The notes below the pieces were generated by a model that searched no databases, was not told the origin of the DNA, and saw nothing but the letters and a program-made list of their open reading frames with translations. Source: Dromiciops gliroides (lineage: Eukaryota > Chordata > Mammalia > Microbiotheria > Microbiotheriidae). Taken from it: 64,000 bases of DNA. The DNA is taken from assembly GCF_019393635.1 (NCBI RefSeq), contig NC_057866.1, forward strand, positions 12,472,223-12,536,222, in the 5' to 3' direction. Positions 20,785 to 31,900 of this stretch are shown here, one piece after another. A program made the position numbers and the translations under genes. How positions within the stretch are numbered: position 1 is the stretch's first letter; every line of letters starts with the position of its first letter.

Positions 20785-22020
20785 GATGGGGTTGAGCCTG
20801 CCCCTATCCCCAACCCACTCACAGCTATTCAGGAGTGGAGGGCCACAGAGAGGGGGAACACTGGCCTGGGACGGCACCTCTTCCCAGCTCCTCAACATTC
20901 GGGAGACTCTCGGACCCTCGGGGCTGGAAGGGGCCTCGAGAGCCTTCCTGCCCAAGGCAAGGCCAAGCGAGGAGGCTGCTTCTGGGTGGGTGTTGCAGGA
21001 GACCAGGAATGAATGAGAGAGAAGGGAGGGGTGCTGTTTCAGGCTACTCTGCAACGCCATCATTAAGTGTTTAATAAAACTCCCTTGTCGCTCTCGGAGG
21101 TTGTGGGAAATGGTCGTAAACCAGAAGCTTCTGCGTCCTCTGAAGGGAGGGGGACCAGGGAAGGGGGAAACAGGGAGGACGATGGAGAGGGACTCTCAGG
21201 GAAGGCAGGGAAGCGGGTTCTCCTGCCCAGAGACAGGCATTCTCCAAGCCTGAGGGATGGAGCCGGCAGATCCACTCGAAGTCAGTCCGGGAGTTACCGG
21301 GAGTGTCTTCGAGGGGAATAGGGCGGATGGAGAGGTGGGGTTGGTGTCCCTTTCTCCTGGGGGTGGGGCCAGTGGCTGCAGGCCACGATGTCCAGGAGTC
21401 CGTTCTACTGGAGGAGGCGCCAGACCAGGGAAATACATTGAGGCCCCCAGTGAACCCCTGGAGCTAGGAAAGGTGGGCTACAGTTGCAGATTACCCCCCC
21501 CCCCAAGTAGTAGCTACTGAGGGGAGGGATTGTATCTATTTAGCATTATGTGCCCAGTGCCTATGGGGGAGGGGGTTGGGGCCATGATGCCACTCCTTGG
21601 CCTGTTACACAGTAGGGACTTAATATTTGCTGAATTGAACAGAACGGAGTCAGGGTTACAAATGGCAACAGTCAGGGTGGGCACTGGATTTCGGCTGCAC
21701 TTGGTCAGAGTACCTGGCTTTACAGTCTGTCACTTATAACCTGGTGATCTTGTGCCAAAGTTACTCTGGGCCTCGGTTTCCTGGTCTATAAAATGGGGCT
21801 AGCCTGGCTAGCCTCTCAGGTCTCTTGGAGCTCTAAATCTGTGCGCTTTGATGACCTTTGGCCTCTGAATCACTGCATGACTTCTCAAGCTCTGCTGCAC
21901 TTTTGTAGGACTCAGTTTCCTTGTCTGTAAGAAGGGACTGTTGACAGAGTGGCGGATGTGAAGACATTGGGAGCCACATTAAGAATTTCTTAGAAACAAA
22001 GGCCCACACAGGACAAATTC
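20785..22020. other. AHNAK upstream flank
   Basis: Mostly unique sequence. 21520-21640 is an L2 3' remnant ('acacagtagggacttaatat'). 21690-21850 and 21860-21950 are MIR-like remnants. No gene. Confidence 0.5.
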
Positions 22021-22429
22021 AGGGGGTACGTACAGGGAGGGAGCCTGGGCGAGGGAGGGGGCAAGGAGGGGGCAAGGAGGGGGTCCGTGCCAGTCGGAGC
22101 TGGGGATCCCCAAAGAACCTTCAACTTTTCTCAGAGCCCACGTTGCCTCTTCCTGTGCCCAGTGCGAGCCCACCCTCCAGTCGCCCCAGTTTCCCCCCTG
22201 CCGGGCACCCTAGCCCTGCAGCCCTTGCCAGGTGACCCTGCTCCTCGCCGACCCGCCCCCCCCTCCCCGCCCCCGGCCCAGCCCCGCTCCCCCACGTCCC
22301 CCCTGCCCAGGCCCCTAGCTCTGCTCGATCAGCCCGGCCCTGCTGAGGGCCCCGCCCGGCCCCGCCCTCTCGCTCCCACCGCGGCGGCTCGGAAGGGGCA
22401 GACCCGCCCGCCCGCCCGGAGCCGGAGTT

Positions 22430-22633
22430 ACAAGAGCCGCCTCCGCGCGCGGGGGCCCGGCCACTCGGAGCTGCTCTGCCGCGGGGACTGCACTGCCCGC
22501 CTGCCCGGACCCGCCCCGATCCGGGAGTCCCTGCCGCCCCTAGCCCGGCCGGCAGCCTCCCACCCGGCAGACCTCCCCCAGCCGCCAGCCTGTGCCTGCC
22601 GGGCATGGCTGTGACTTGGGGCTGAGCTTACAG
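22430..22633 (+). other. AHNAK: Putative AHNAK non-coding exon 1
   Basis: GC-rich sequence ending CTTACAG followed by GTAGGG, a good 5' splice donor at 22634. It contains a tiny upstream ORF (22605-22625, six codons). The left edge is uncertain. Inferred from context; the coding start lies 16 kb downstream. Confidence 0.5.
22605..22625 (+). other. Possible upstream ORF (6 codons)
   Basis: ATG GCT GTG ACT TGG GGC TGA within putative exon 1, eight bases before the donor. The ATG context has C at -1 and G at +4. Confidence 0.35.
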
Positions 22634-23584
22634 GTAGGGGGACTGTTGACAGCAGCCTGGGGGAGCTGGGCAGCGCCTGAGATTTGGGGGGTGTCCTCTG
22701 TCCGAGGAAGCCTGGAGGCCAGCGCCGGAAAGTTTGGGGGTGCCATTTGTCCGGGGCGACCTGGAAAATAGCCCCTGAGAGTTTGAGGGTGCACTTTGGG
22801 GGGGATGGCCTTAAAGGTAATGCTTCAGAATTCGGGGCTACCTTTGGGTTATGTGGTTTGGAGGGCAGTGCTTTATAATTTGGGGTACGGTTAGGGTTGC
22901 GTGGCTTTGCCAAGAAAGATTTGTAGGACTTTTCGAGAGTCAGAAGGGTTCGGGATGGACTAGGGTTTAGGGTGCAGTTTGAGAGGATTAGGAAAAAGCT
23001 TGCCAAGCCCCGGAGCGCATCGCTCCCCCGCCCCCCAGTTCTCTTCAATCTGGGCGTGGGTTCTGCAAAGTTGGGAAAGTTGTCTCTTAGTTTCTCGGTC
23101 TCTCTTCCCCTCCCTTCCTCCTTCCCTGCCGAGCCCACTTCTCCCAGCTTCGCAGCCCCAGGGGCTCCCACCCCTTCACACCCCCATTTTGTTTTGGAGT
23201 CATTTCCTCGCGCCCCCCTCCCAACCTCCTCGCGGTGCCGGGGCGGGAGCCCCGCCCGTTGTTCCCCCTCTATCCCAATGTTTACAGCAGACAAGTTTCC
23301 GAGAGCAGTGCCCCCTCCCCTGAGCGCTTTCCCTTCCCTTTGCCCCTCCCTGCGTCCCCCCTCCCCGGCCGCTGCGTCGCCCCCCATCCCCTAACTCTGG
23401 TGCTAGCTGCACCAGCCGGGGCGGCCACACCCCATGAATACCCCTTGCTCTCGCTCCCTCCCTCCTTTCCTCCCCCCGTCCTGGAGCGGCTGCCCCACCC
23501 TACTCTTACCCCTTCTGTTCCCCACACCAGAAAGCTCCCATTTCCCCGCCGTTCGCTCCAGCGGGAGTGCAAGTTTGCAAGGTC

Positions 23585-23589
<5 letters not shown>

Positions 23590-23632
<43 letters not shown>

Positions 23633-23644
23633 CGCGCGCGCGCG
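23590..23644. repeat. (TG)n(CG)n compound repeat
   Basis: About 17 TG units followed directly by 10 CG units. Alternating purine-pyrimidine over 55 bases, a classic Z-DNA-prone sequence. Confidence 0.97.
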
Positions 23645-25230
23645 TGTTTTGGGGGGACGGGATATTGGGGAAGATTCCTGGCTGGGGCGTTACGAGAGGG
23701 AGGCAGGCAGTTTGCACTGGTGGAGCCCCTTAAGGGACGGCTTGTATCGTCTACCCCCCTCACTCTCCCAAAAAACCCGTCGGGGCGGTGATCGCCCCCA
23801 CCCCAAACCCCTGGCCCCTAGCCAGCAGCCTGAGGAATGCGGTGGTTGGAGCCAATGACTAATTCAAACCAGAAGTTCGGGGAGGAGAGAAGAGGGGGCA
23901 AAAACTAGGAGGGGGGGGGCTGTATGGTGGAGGTGGGGCAAGAGGCGAGACTGAGGGATAGGAGGGAGGCTGAACCTCCCCTCCGGGCGCCTCCCTGAGT
24001 GCCTGCCCCAACTTTGGGGGACGGGGGAGAGGGAAAAAGGGAAAGGGGAGAGGGGAAGTTCCTGTCGTTCTGCTGGAAGGCGGCCCTGTGTGCAGGGTGT
24101 GTGCCCCTCCGTGTTATGTAAGGATTCCCCACGCGGGGAGGGGTGCTGTGTGCTCTCTGCGCACGGGCTGGGGCCAGGCAGAACTCCTGTGGAGCTGGGC
24201 GGGCCCCCTCGCAGGCTGGAGAATTTAGGGCTCGGCAGGCAGGAAGGCCGTCCGAGGAGGCGGGGAGGGTGTGGAGCTGTGCTCTGGGCTCTGCGAGGGG
24301 CATGTAAGAGGTGGCTGGGCTGGGGGCCGCTGCTGCTGGTGCAAGCAGGGTTGGCTGAGCTCCGGAGAGTGTTGAGGTCAGACTGGAGGAGCCTCTGGGG
24401 ACTAGTGTTCTGGGCTCCGAGGCTCCTGGGCCTGGGTGCACGGTGGGGTGGTTGTGCCCAGGTCCTCGGAGGATGACTGAGGTAGGGACAGGCTGTGTGG
24501 CACTGGGCTGGGGCCCCGGTGGTGGGGGTGTGGGCTGTAAGGTCCCTTACTCTTGATCCCTTGGATTCAGTTTGGAGGGTGTAGTGTGTTGACTGCCCAC
24601 AGTCCTGATTGCTGATGTTAGTGAGGGCCCTTTCCTTTCCCTTGGAAAGTGGGTGCCGCGTTAGTTTGAAGACACCTTCTGCATCTTTCCCAACTCTTGA
24701 TTGGCCGAAAGGGGAGAGAGTCACACTCCCTGCTTTCAGTCGCACCTTCCCCTTGCTTCCTGCATTCTCCCCCCCCCCCCCACATTACCTCAAATCTCCA
24801 TAAGGGAGATCCCTGAGGTCTGGGACTGGGTGTGGCACTCACTTCCCCTCAAGCAGGAGGGGGAAGCTTCCTTCCCGTTCTCTTGTGCCCCAATGGGGTG
24901 GGGTTGAGGACTATAGCACGAAGCCCTGGCCTGAAATTAAGTGCAGATGTGCTAGAGAAGGAGCTCGGAATTCCAGTCTAGAGGAGACCTGCTCCACCAC
25001 TTAGGACCTTGTGACCATGGCCAAGTGGCCCCTCCCGTCGGGCCTCAGTTTCCTCATCAGGTCCTGCTCATCTTTTAAATCGTCAGATATTCCTCCAACT
25101 TCATAACCACCTTCTCCCTTCTGTCCCTTGGGCTCTGGGGAAATAAAGCCAGCTCACATGCAGGGCTAGGGGGGAGTTATGGGAGTTCTAGGGAACCTTC
25201 TATGCCCTGCACCGAGCTCTGTGGAGAGAT
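23645..25230. other. AHNAK intron 1 proximal part, no gene
   Basis: GC-moderate, unique-looking. Long frames on the minus strand (23864-24745) are Pro/Ser-rich and overlap other open frames, with no recognisable domain. Possible intronic regulatory DNA. Confidence 0.45.
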
Positions 25231-25234
25231 TGCA

Positions 25235-25320
25235 AGTAGGGAAGCTTAATTCCTTATACTTGTATCCTTAGTGCCTGGCACTTCACAGTAATAAATATTT
25301 GTTGTTGAATTGAGTGGTGG
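25235..25320 (+). mobile_element. L2 3' fragment
   Basis: 'tagtgcctggcacttcac' and 'gtaataaatatttgttgttg'. Confidence 0.65.
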
Positions 25321-25329
25321 GGCAGGGAT

Positions 25330-26620
25330 TGTAGGGCCGCAGAATCCTAGATGTAGGAAGGAATCTCTGAAGCCATTTAGTGGGAGTCCCGGAGAGGTTA
25401 CACAGCATGGATGGGTGGAGTAAGAGAAGAAGGGAGGGGAACTGGGACAGTGAGCACTGAGCAGGTGGAGAGATTGGGGATCTGCTTGGGGGAGGATGGA
25501 AGAATCTGGGTGTTCAGATGGGAGGGTGCAGTGCAGGGGAAGGAGCTCTTGTCTTCGCTTCAGAAAACCTGAGTCAGCATCCTAGCACAGTGACCCATAC
25601 AAGCAAGTCAGTGTAACTGTTTGAGACTCACCTTTACCTCATCTGTGAAATGGGCATATTTCCATTGTTCACCTCCTATACCTTACACCTGGGGTATAAG
25701 GAAAACATTTTATATACTCGAAAGTGTTCTACTTTGTGGTCATAGTTGTGGACATGGACTCTTCCTCCTCTTCCTCCTCCTCGTCCTCTTCCTCTCCCGC
25801 TCCCCTTTCCCCTATTCCTGGAGCTCCAAGACTTCAGAGTATGGTTCTGGTAGATGGAGGGCATGGGCTTGCAGGGAGATGGGCATGATGGGGAGATAAG
25901 GGCACACATGTGGGTTCGTGTGTAGTTGAAAGGCAGAGTGCTTGGTGTCCTGGGTTCTTGTGATTGATTGCTCATGGAGCTGAATGTTCAGAGGGGTTCT
26001 GGGGTGCATAGAAGCCATGGTGGGGTTTGGGGGCAGGAGGGAAACTGGTAGTCTTGGGCCCAGGGTGGGGCCCCCAGATTGAGAGCCCATTTGTCATTGG
26101 TCCCATGGTGTATAGAAAGTCAAGGCATGAGGCCCAGCCCAGGGGTGGGCTGAGAGGGGGAGGGGGCTATCTGAGCAGCAGCAAGGGCACGGGATGTGGG
26201 TGCCCAGGGTTAGCAGGTTGGCACCCATAGCCCAGATCTGACATGGCTGTCCTTGGCAGAGGGAGTGCTCCACCCTGAGCCGGAGGAGCTGGTTGGAGTG
26301 GTTAGAGTGAGGCTGTGGGGGTGGAGGGGGGTGGGGGGTGCCGGGGTGTGGTTCTTACCCTCCCCAGGCCATGGGAGCCGCCTTAGGGACAGAGAGAAAT
26401 CCCAATCAGGGTTTCGATGGGATCTCCTGGGTCTGATTCATTTGGACCTCATGGTATCTTCTCTACCCCTTCTTTCCTTCCCTTGCTTCTTCCTAGGATG
26501 TGCCAGAACCCTCTGATTATATGAAATCTGGATTGGAGATGGGAGCAGAGCAGGTTAGGTACAGGAAACTAGGTGTGGATCTCTGCTCTGAGCTTCTGCC
26601 TTCCCCCTGTGCTCTTTGCC
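25330..26620. other. Intronic, no gene seen
   Basis: Unique or weakly repetitive sequence. A CTC-rich run lies at 25755-25805. Confidence 0.45.
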
Positions 26621-26625
26621 AGGGG

Positions 26626-26704
26626 TGTCTCTGTCTCTGTCTCTGTCTCTCTATCTATCTCTCTGTCTCTGTCTCTCTCTTTCTCCCTCCCTCCCCCCCT
26701 CTCG
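26626..26704. repeat. (TCTG/TC)n low-complexity tract
   Basis: CTGTCT and CTCT repeats directly abutting the tail end of the next SINE. Confidence 0.9.
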
Positions 26705-26834
26705 ACAATGAGGGTTAAGTGACTTGCCCAAGGTCACACAGTTAGTAAGTGTCAAGTGTCTGAGGCTGGATTTGAACTCAGGTCCTCCTGAATCCAGGGC
26801 TGGTGCTCTATCCACCATGCCACCTAGCTGCCCA
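26705..26834 (-). mobile_element. tRNA-derived marsupial SINE
   Basis: Reversed body 'acaatgagggttaagtgac' to 'gccacctagctgccc'. Its tail is replaced by the TC repeat. Confidence 0.92.
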
Positions 26835-27029
26835 CCAGGTCTCTTCTTGATGGAAGGCAGTGGGCATTTTTCTATCATCTTGGTTATTCAGTTTGGACCC
26901 TGTGTGCATGAGGCTTACAGCCAGAGAGGCTGGGTGTGCCTCCAGTGTAGGTGGGTGAGGACGTGTTCAGCCACATGAGTGGGCGTGCAGCAGGAACTGA
27001 GGGGGATTGGGGACAGCAGAGCACCCATT

Positions 27030-27160
27030 AGACTCACAAACCACAGAATATCAGAGCTGGACTCAAACAGAGACAGCTGGATATGGAATGCATGATACAG
27101 TGTCAGAAATGTCGGGGAGCTTAGAACATAGAATATGCGACGGCAGAGTCTTAGGATGGG
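27030..27160. repeat. Diverged minisatellite-like 'agaa-catagaat-gtcaga' repeats
   Basis: Recurring 'cacagaatatcagagctgg', 'gtcagaaatgtcgggg' and 'gcttagaacatagaatatg' elements. The same motif recurs at 27425-27710 and 60080-60230. Confidence 0.6.
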
Positions 27161-27162
27161 GA

Positions 27163-27226
27163 ATGTATGAACAATGCTCCTCCCTCCCCTTTTGCAGAGG
27201 TGGGGGGCTACAGGGTTAGAATATCA

Positions 27227-27257
<31 letters not shown>

Positions 27258-27420
27258 ATTGGCAGATGTGGTTGATATGTTGGTTGGTTTTGCCAAAATT
27301 TCCCCCCCTTTTCCTCTTTATTTTTTGTTATAAGGGATGGCTTGATAGGTAAGGGAGAGGGAGGTATATGTTTGGAAATTAAGGTGGTATGAAAACAAAA
27401 GTTATAAAAAATGTTGTAGT
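27163..27420 (+). mobile_element. LINE 3'-UTR end fragment
   Basis: 'cccttttgcagaggtgggg', 'tgatatgttggttggttttg', 'tgttataagggatggcttg', 'ggaaattaaggtggtatg' and 'aaaacaaaagttataaaaa' follow the same LINE end as at 3225-4265. A (TG)n array sits inside. Confidence 0.75.
27227..27254. repeat. (TG)n microsatellite in a LINE tail
   Basis: About 13 TG units. Confidence 0.97.
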
Positions 27421-27424
27421 ATGT

Positions 27425-27710
27425 AGAATATTACAGCTCAAAGAGAACTTAAAATATAAAACCAAGAATGTCAGAGTCTTAGAACATAAAAAATAGGAGG
27501 GAGCTTCTAACATGGAACGTGGAACTTCTGTGCCTTAGAACATAAAATGTCAGAGCGGGAGGGAGCTTAGAACTTAGAACAAGGAATGTCAGTCTTAGAA
27601 CATAAGAAGTGGGAGGGAGCTTCTATCAAAGAACACAGAACACCAGCGCCTTAGAACACAGAACATCAAAGCTGGGAATAGAGAACACAGAATGTGGAAC
27701 AGAGGAGCCG
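27425..27710. repeat. Diverged ~60-70 bp tandem array ('cttagaacataaaa-...-gggagggagctt')
   Basis: Repeats of 'cttagaacata', 'aatgtcagag' and 'gggagggagctt' in loose tandem order, about five rounds. Probably grown from the start of a MIR-like SINE. Confidence 0.65.
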
Positions 27711-27985
27711 ACTGATCTTAGAGATCAATGAATCCAGGGCTCTCATTTACTGAGAGGAAGGGTTCGCTGGCATCCCATTGGGGTGCTCAGCTGTCAGTCT
27801 ACCCAAGAGGGAGGGGCTGGGCTCAGCCAAATGGCTACTTTATATCTGTCTGGCTGATCATGGCTGTTACTTAGTATCTGCATTCTGTGTAACTGTTGCT
27901 CCCTTGTGTAACATGGCTAGTGTGTGGCCATGTGACAGTGGGTGAGTCACACCACCTGTGTGGTTCACTGCATGTGTGGGGAGTG

Positions 27986-27988
<3 letters not shown>

Positions 27989-28018
<30 letters not shown>
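27989..28018. repeat. (TG)n microsatellite
   Basis: About 15 TG units. Confidence 0.97.
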
Positions 28019-28019
<1 letters not shown>

Positions 28020-28020
<1 letters not shown>

Positions 28021-29340
28021 TTGCAGCTTGTGTGTCTGCTGGGCTGTGCTGGTCAGCCCCAGGGGCTGAGTCCAGAGAGTTGATCCATGCACACTGCATG
28101 TGTTGTACACAGGGGGTGGGTGGGGTGGGGCATCCTGCTGGGTCCCTGGGGGTGGGGGTGGGGCAGATCAGAGGTTCTAGGGAAGAGGAAGTTCGTGGAG
28201 CTGATCCTCGTGGGGGATCTTGGTGGACGATATGTGTCCTGGCCCAGTAGGCTGAGAAGAGGCTTACTGGTTAGGTTACACAGGGCTGGCCCTTCTAGCC
28301 GAGAGCCTGGGAGCTTGGGACCACAGCTGGACTAGCACCTGGCATGTCTGCCAAGGTCCTGGGGCAAGACCCAGGTTCTTGGAGAATCCCAATAGAGATG
28401 CTGTTTTCTGAGCATCATTGTCTCTGAGGAGCCCCGGGTCTTGGAGCAGTGCAGACAGGGAGAACCTCTCACTGTCCACGTAACTTGAAGCCTGGGAATC
28501 AGGGAATTCCCCACTGGCAAAGGGGGCACCTCGGTAGTGACAGACACGAAAATGTTGAAATATGCTGAGTCTCCTGTCACAAGGAGGGGCAGGAAGGGGA
28601 AATGTTTTCACTCCTGCTGCCAGGGCCTTCTGTCCTAGAACTTCACAGCGAGCTAGTGGAGTATGGGGAAAGGCTAGAGAACAGAGTAGTGGGTGGGTGG
28701 GGAGCCCACTAGCTGGGCAGCACGAGGGGTTGGGGTTGGGGTGACCCCCGGGGAGGCAGGTGTGCAGTGGGGTGCCTGGGAGGGCCTGTAGGAAAGGAGG
28801 GGGGAGAACCCAGGAAGGCTGGGAGGGTGGAAAACTTGCTCGAGGTGGGAGCTGTGGGCTTGGACCAGTTGTCTCAGTCCCCTGGGGCAGGAAAGGAGGG
28901 GAACCAGACAGGCAGGTAGCAACACCAAGGGAAAGGCTGACATCCAGGGAGGCAGGCCACGGGTTACCAAAGCTGCGGTACATTGTGGGGAAGGGGAGAA
29001 GCTAAAAGAAGGGCAGGGACTAGGCTTTTTCCCCCAAGCCTTTGTAACTCCAGGCCCCGAAGAGAGGAGCTGCTCAATCAGTATTTCAAGGCTCAGCATC
29101 TGACACAGAGAACTTAAGTCCTTTCTCGCATGGAGATTTGCAGTGGGTACTGGTAACTGGCTGACACAAGAGACCCCGGTGGTGGCCATTAGAGCAATAA
29201 TTAGGAATGGGCATAGGTGTAGGTAAGGAAAAGGCCCCATGGGATGAATGTGGGAATGCCCTAGGGGACATGCACGTGGTTTGTGCCCCTATGGTGTCGG
29301 GGCTTTGTGACCACAGAAGCAGCATGGAAAGATGAAGGCT
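28020..29340. other. Intronic, no gene seen
   Basis: Unique-looking. Minus-strand frames of 188-235 codons (28276-28983, 28674-29240) overlap each other and lack a recognisable domain; I take them as chance openings in GC-rich DNA. Confidence 0.45.
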
Positions 29341-29480
29341 TTGGGGACTTGACCTTAAATTCAGTTCAGGCACTTAGCAGACCCTAAGACCTTTCCCTTC
29401 TCTGAGCTAGTTTCCTCATCTGTAAAATGAAGGGGTTGGAAGATGACCTCCAAGGGCCCCTTCTTATTTCAATCTACAAT
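29340..29480 (+). mobile_element. MIR fragment
   Basis: 'gtttcctcatctgtaaaatg' and 'ggttggaagatgacctcc' in forward order. Confidence 0.7.
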
Positions 29481-29802
29481 CTTAGCATCTGACTGGTGTC
29501 TCCTAATGCTGCATGGGTTCCTCGTCCTCCACCTTCCTGTCTTTACTAGGGGGCTGGCAGTTGTGGTGGAGGGGGGGCTTCTCCTGGATTAGACACCTGG
29601 TTGGCCATTTCCTAAGTGTTGGCTCTCCCTCCTGACAGACAGCCAGGGTGCTGCTCTCCTTTGGGTTGGAGGTTTGTCAGATCCTCCTCCCATAATTCAC
29701 TGGAAGCACACGGCCCTCTCCACGGCTTCACCTTATTTAGATTCTATCTCTTCTTCTCCAAAGGGACAGTTGACATACCTGTAGAATGCCTGCCTAGTGA
29801 TC

Positions 29803-29915
29803 AGTCGTTCAGTCAACAAATGTTTATTGAGCTCCTGCTCCTTGCCAGACATTACGCCAGGTGCCGGGAAAACCAGTCTCTGTCCTCAGGGAGCTTCTGT
29901 TCTGTCTGAAGGATT
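29803..29915. mobile_element. CORE-SINE copy
   Basis: 'cagtcaacaaatgtttattg', 'ttgccagacattacgccagg' and 'tctgtcctcagggagcttc'. Confidence 0.75.
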
Positions 29916-30074
29916 GATTCTATGGAGCATGGGTCTCCTTGGGGGGTCTGGGTGCGCATCTCCTTGGCACAGAGTTGTGCATCCTTCTTCCTCAGGGGCC
30001 TCTTTCTCTGAGGACTCAGAGCCAAGTCGGACCTTCCCCTTATCCTTTAGCCGTTCACTTCTGGTACTGGTCTG

Positions 30075-30260
30075 GAGCTTAGGGTTTAGAGCTGGAAGGG
30101 ACCTTAATGACATCTGGCTCTGCCACACTATTTTGCAGATGAGGAAACTGAGGTGAAGTGACTTGCCCAGGGTCACACAGCTAGTAAGTGTCTGAGACCA
30201 GACTTGAACTCAAGAAGAAGAGTCTTCCTGACTCCAGGCCTGGCTCTCTTTGCACTGTGG
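30075..30260 (-). mobile_element. MIR / CORE-SINE copy
   Basis: 'gagctggaagggacctta', 'gcagatgaggaaactgaggt', 'ggtcacacagctagtaag' and 'cctgactccaggcctggc'. Confidence 0.8.
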
Positions 30261-30825
30261 TGCCCCCAGCTGCCCGTACCACCCACTGAATCCCAGCAAG
30301 GTGACTTGTATCTGTCCCCGGGGCTGCCTGTGTCTGCCGTATGCAGTCGGTGAGGAGTGGAGCAGGAATTTGAACCTACCTACCTCTTCTCATCACAAAT
30401 GTATGACGGTTCAATTTCATCAGCTAGTCAGGGGTCCTACTCCAAGCCCCAGAGAACATCCTGTACTTGCCCGCTGGGGTCTTGGGGGATCTTGGAGGCC
30501 AACTGGGATCTGCAAGGCTTAAGGAGCCTTGGCCTCGAGAAGCACGGATTCAAATCCCGACTCTTCCAATAACTAGCTGTGTGACTGTAGGTAGTCACCA
30601 AACTTCTCTCAGGTTGAGGTTTTTCTTCAGTTGAATGAAAATGATTTTATTTTACGGGGTCATCAGGAGGAAAGTGCAGTGTAAATAGCACACAACGGTA
30701 TAAGTGAGTTATTGTGTTGTGGTAATTAGGATCATTTTTGCTGCTGGGTTGGGGTCAGGGGTCTGGCTCATTGCCACAAGTTCAGGAAAGCCCTGCACAG
30801 CTAGTTTTCAAAGGCTATGTGTCTT

Positions 30826-30994
30826 TCCAACAATCACTTTTTTTGTTTTTTTTGGTGGGGCAATGAGGGTTAAGTGACTTGCCCAGGGTCACACAGCTAG
30901 TAAATGTCAAGTGTCTGAGGCCGGATTTGAACTCAGGTCCTTCTGAATCCAGGGCAGGTGCATTATCCACTGCACCACCTAGCTGCCCCCAAAA
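30826..30994 (-). mobile_element. tRNA-derived marsupial SINE
   Basis: Poly(T), then the full reversed body. 12-bp target-site duplication GCTATGTGTCTT at 30814-30825 and 30995-31006. Confidence 0.94.
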
Positions 30995-31474
30995 GCTATG
31001 TGTCTTGTCCTCGGAATTGACATTTGAGGTTGTCCCAGAAACCTTGGGGACTTCTTCTGTCCTTTCCTTGGCAGGGGGGGCGGTGTTCTGTAGTCCTAGC
31101 TTAGCCTTGGGCCTGAAAGATTTCTAACTCACCAGCACCTGGAATGTGGAGGCGCTGGGCCAGATTCCCTGGGCCTTGCCTGTTTCTATCTGTCTCACTC
31201 CACCCCTCGCCCGCTGGACCAGATAGGGCTGTTCCCGTAGCCGGGAGGGTGGGCCGACATTTGCCCGACTTCCCAAGTGCCAGAGGCCCCGGATTGTCTT
31301 CTCTCTGGGGCTGTGTGGGTTTCCCTCTGCTCCTCGTGCTTTTTTCCCCTCCGAGACCTGTCTAGTCTCCCAGGATTACAGTGTACATCTCAATTCTGAT
31401 GTGTCTCTGTGTGTGTGTATATATGATTCTTTCTCCTCCCTTTTCTCCCTCTGGTCTTGTGTCTCTGGAGTGTG

Positions 31475-31900
31475 TGAATAAACATTTATTAAGCACCTAC
31501 TATGTGCCAAGTACTGGGGATACAAAGATAGCTGAAGTCTCGGTTCTCGAGGAACTCGGTTTAATGGATGAGACAAACCGTAAGACCATTCTGTCCAAAC
31601 AGTCTCTCTACAGGCTAAGGAGGAAATAACCAGCAGAGGGCAGGCCCTGGAATTGAGGGGGACCAGGAAAGGCTTCTTGTGGAAGGGGGGATTTCAGTTG
31701 GACCTTGAAGGAAGCCAGGGAAGCCAGGAATTGGGGCAGAGGAGGGTGGGCCTTCCAGGTCAAGGGGGTGGCTAGAGCGAACCCCCAGACCTGAGGTGAC
31801 AGAGTCGTGCTCGTGGAACCAGAGAGTACATGGGGTGAGGGGTCTAGGGTTTAAGAAGACTGTAAAGCAGGGACGGGGCCTCCGGGGGTGCCCAGGTTTG
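31475..31900. mobile_element. CORE-SINE head with long downstream extension
   Basis: 'aaacatttattaagcaccta', 'ctggggatacaaagatagc', then 'gaccaggaaaggcttcttgt', 'gaccttgaaggaagccagg' and 'gtttaagaagactgtaaagc'. The same extension type recurs at 33905-34200 and 63450-63990, so it is a dispersed repeat, name not assigned. Confidence 0.65.

Larger units (their letters stand above)
22180..22640 (+). promoter_or_regulatory. AHNAK: CpG-rich AHNAK promoter (putative)
   Basis: The densest CpG stretch in the window. It has several CCGCCC/GGGGCGG-type Sp1 boxes (about 22250-22420), no TATA box, and runs into a plausible first exon with a consensus donor. Position and orientation fit a housekeeping-like promoter for the downstream AHNAK gene. 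The start point is not resolved; about 22,430 is a guess from the local composition change. Confidence 0.65.

Noticed and set aside
22428-23387. A 319-codon minus-strand frame over the CpG island.
   Set aside because: Composition is typical of CpG-island shadows (Arg/Gly/Ala-rich, then Pro/Leu-rich); no splice or domain evidence.
23590-23644. CRISPR-like or other prokaryotic repeat arrays.
   Set aside because: All arrays here are simple microsatellites or coding repeats; the window is clearly mammalian nuclear DNA.
23864-24745. A 293-codon minus-strand frame in putative AHNAK intron 1.
   Set aside because: Pro/Ser/His-rich, overlaps equally open frames, no domain, and sits in GC-rich DNA where chance openings are common.
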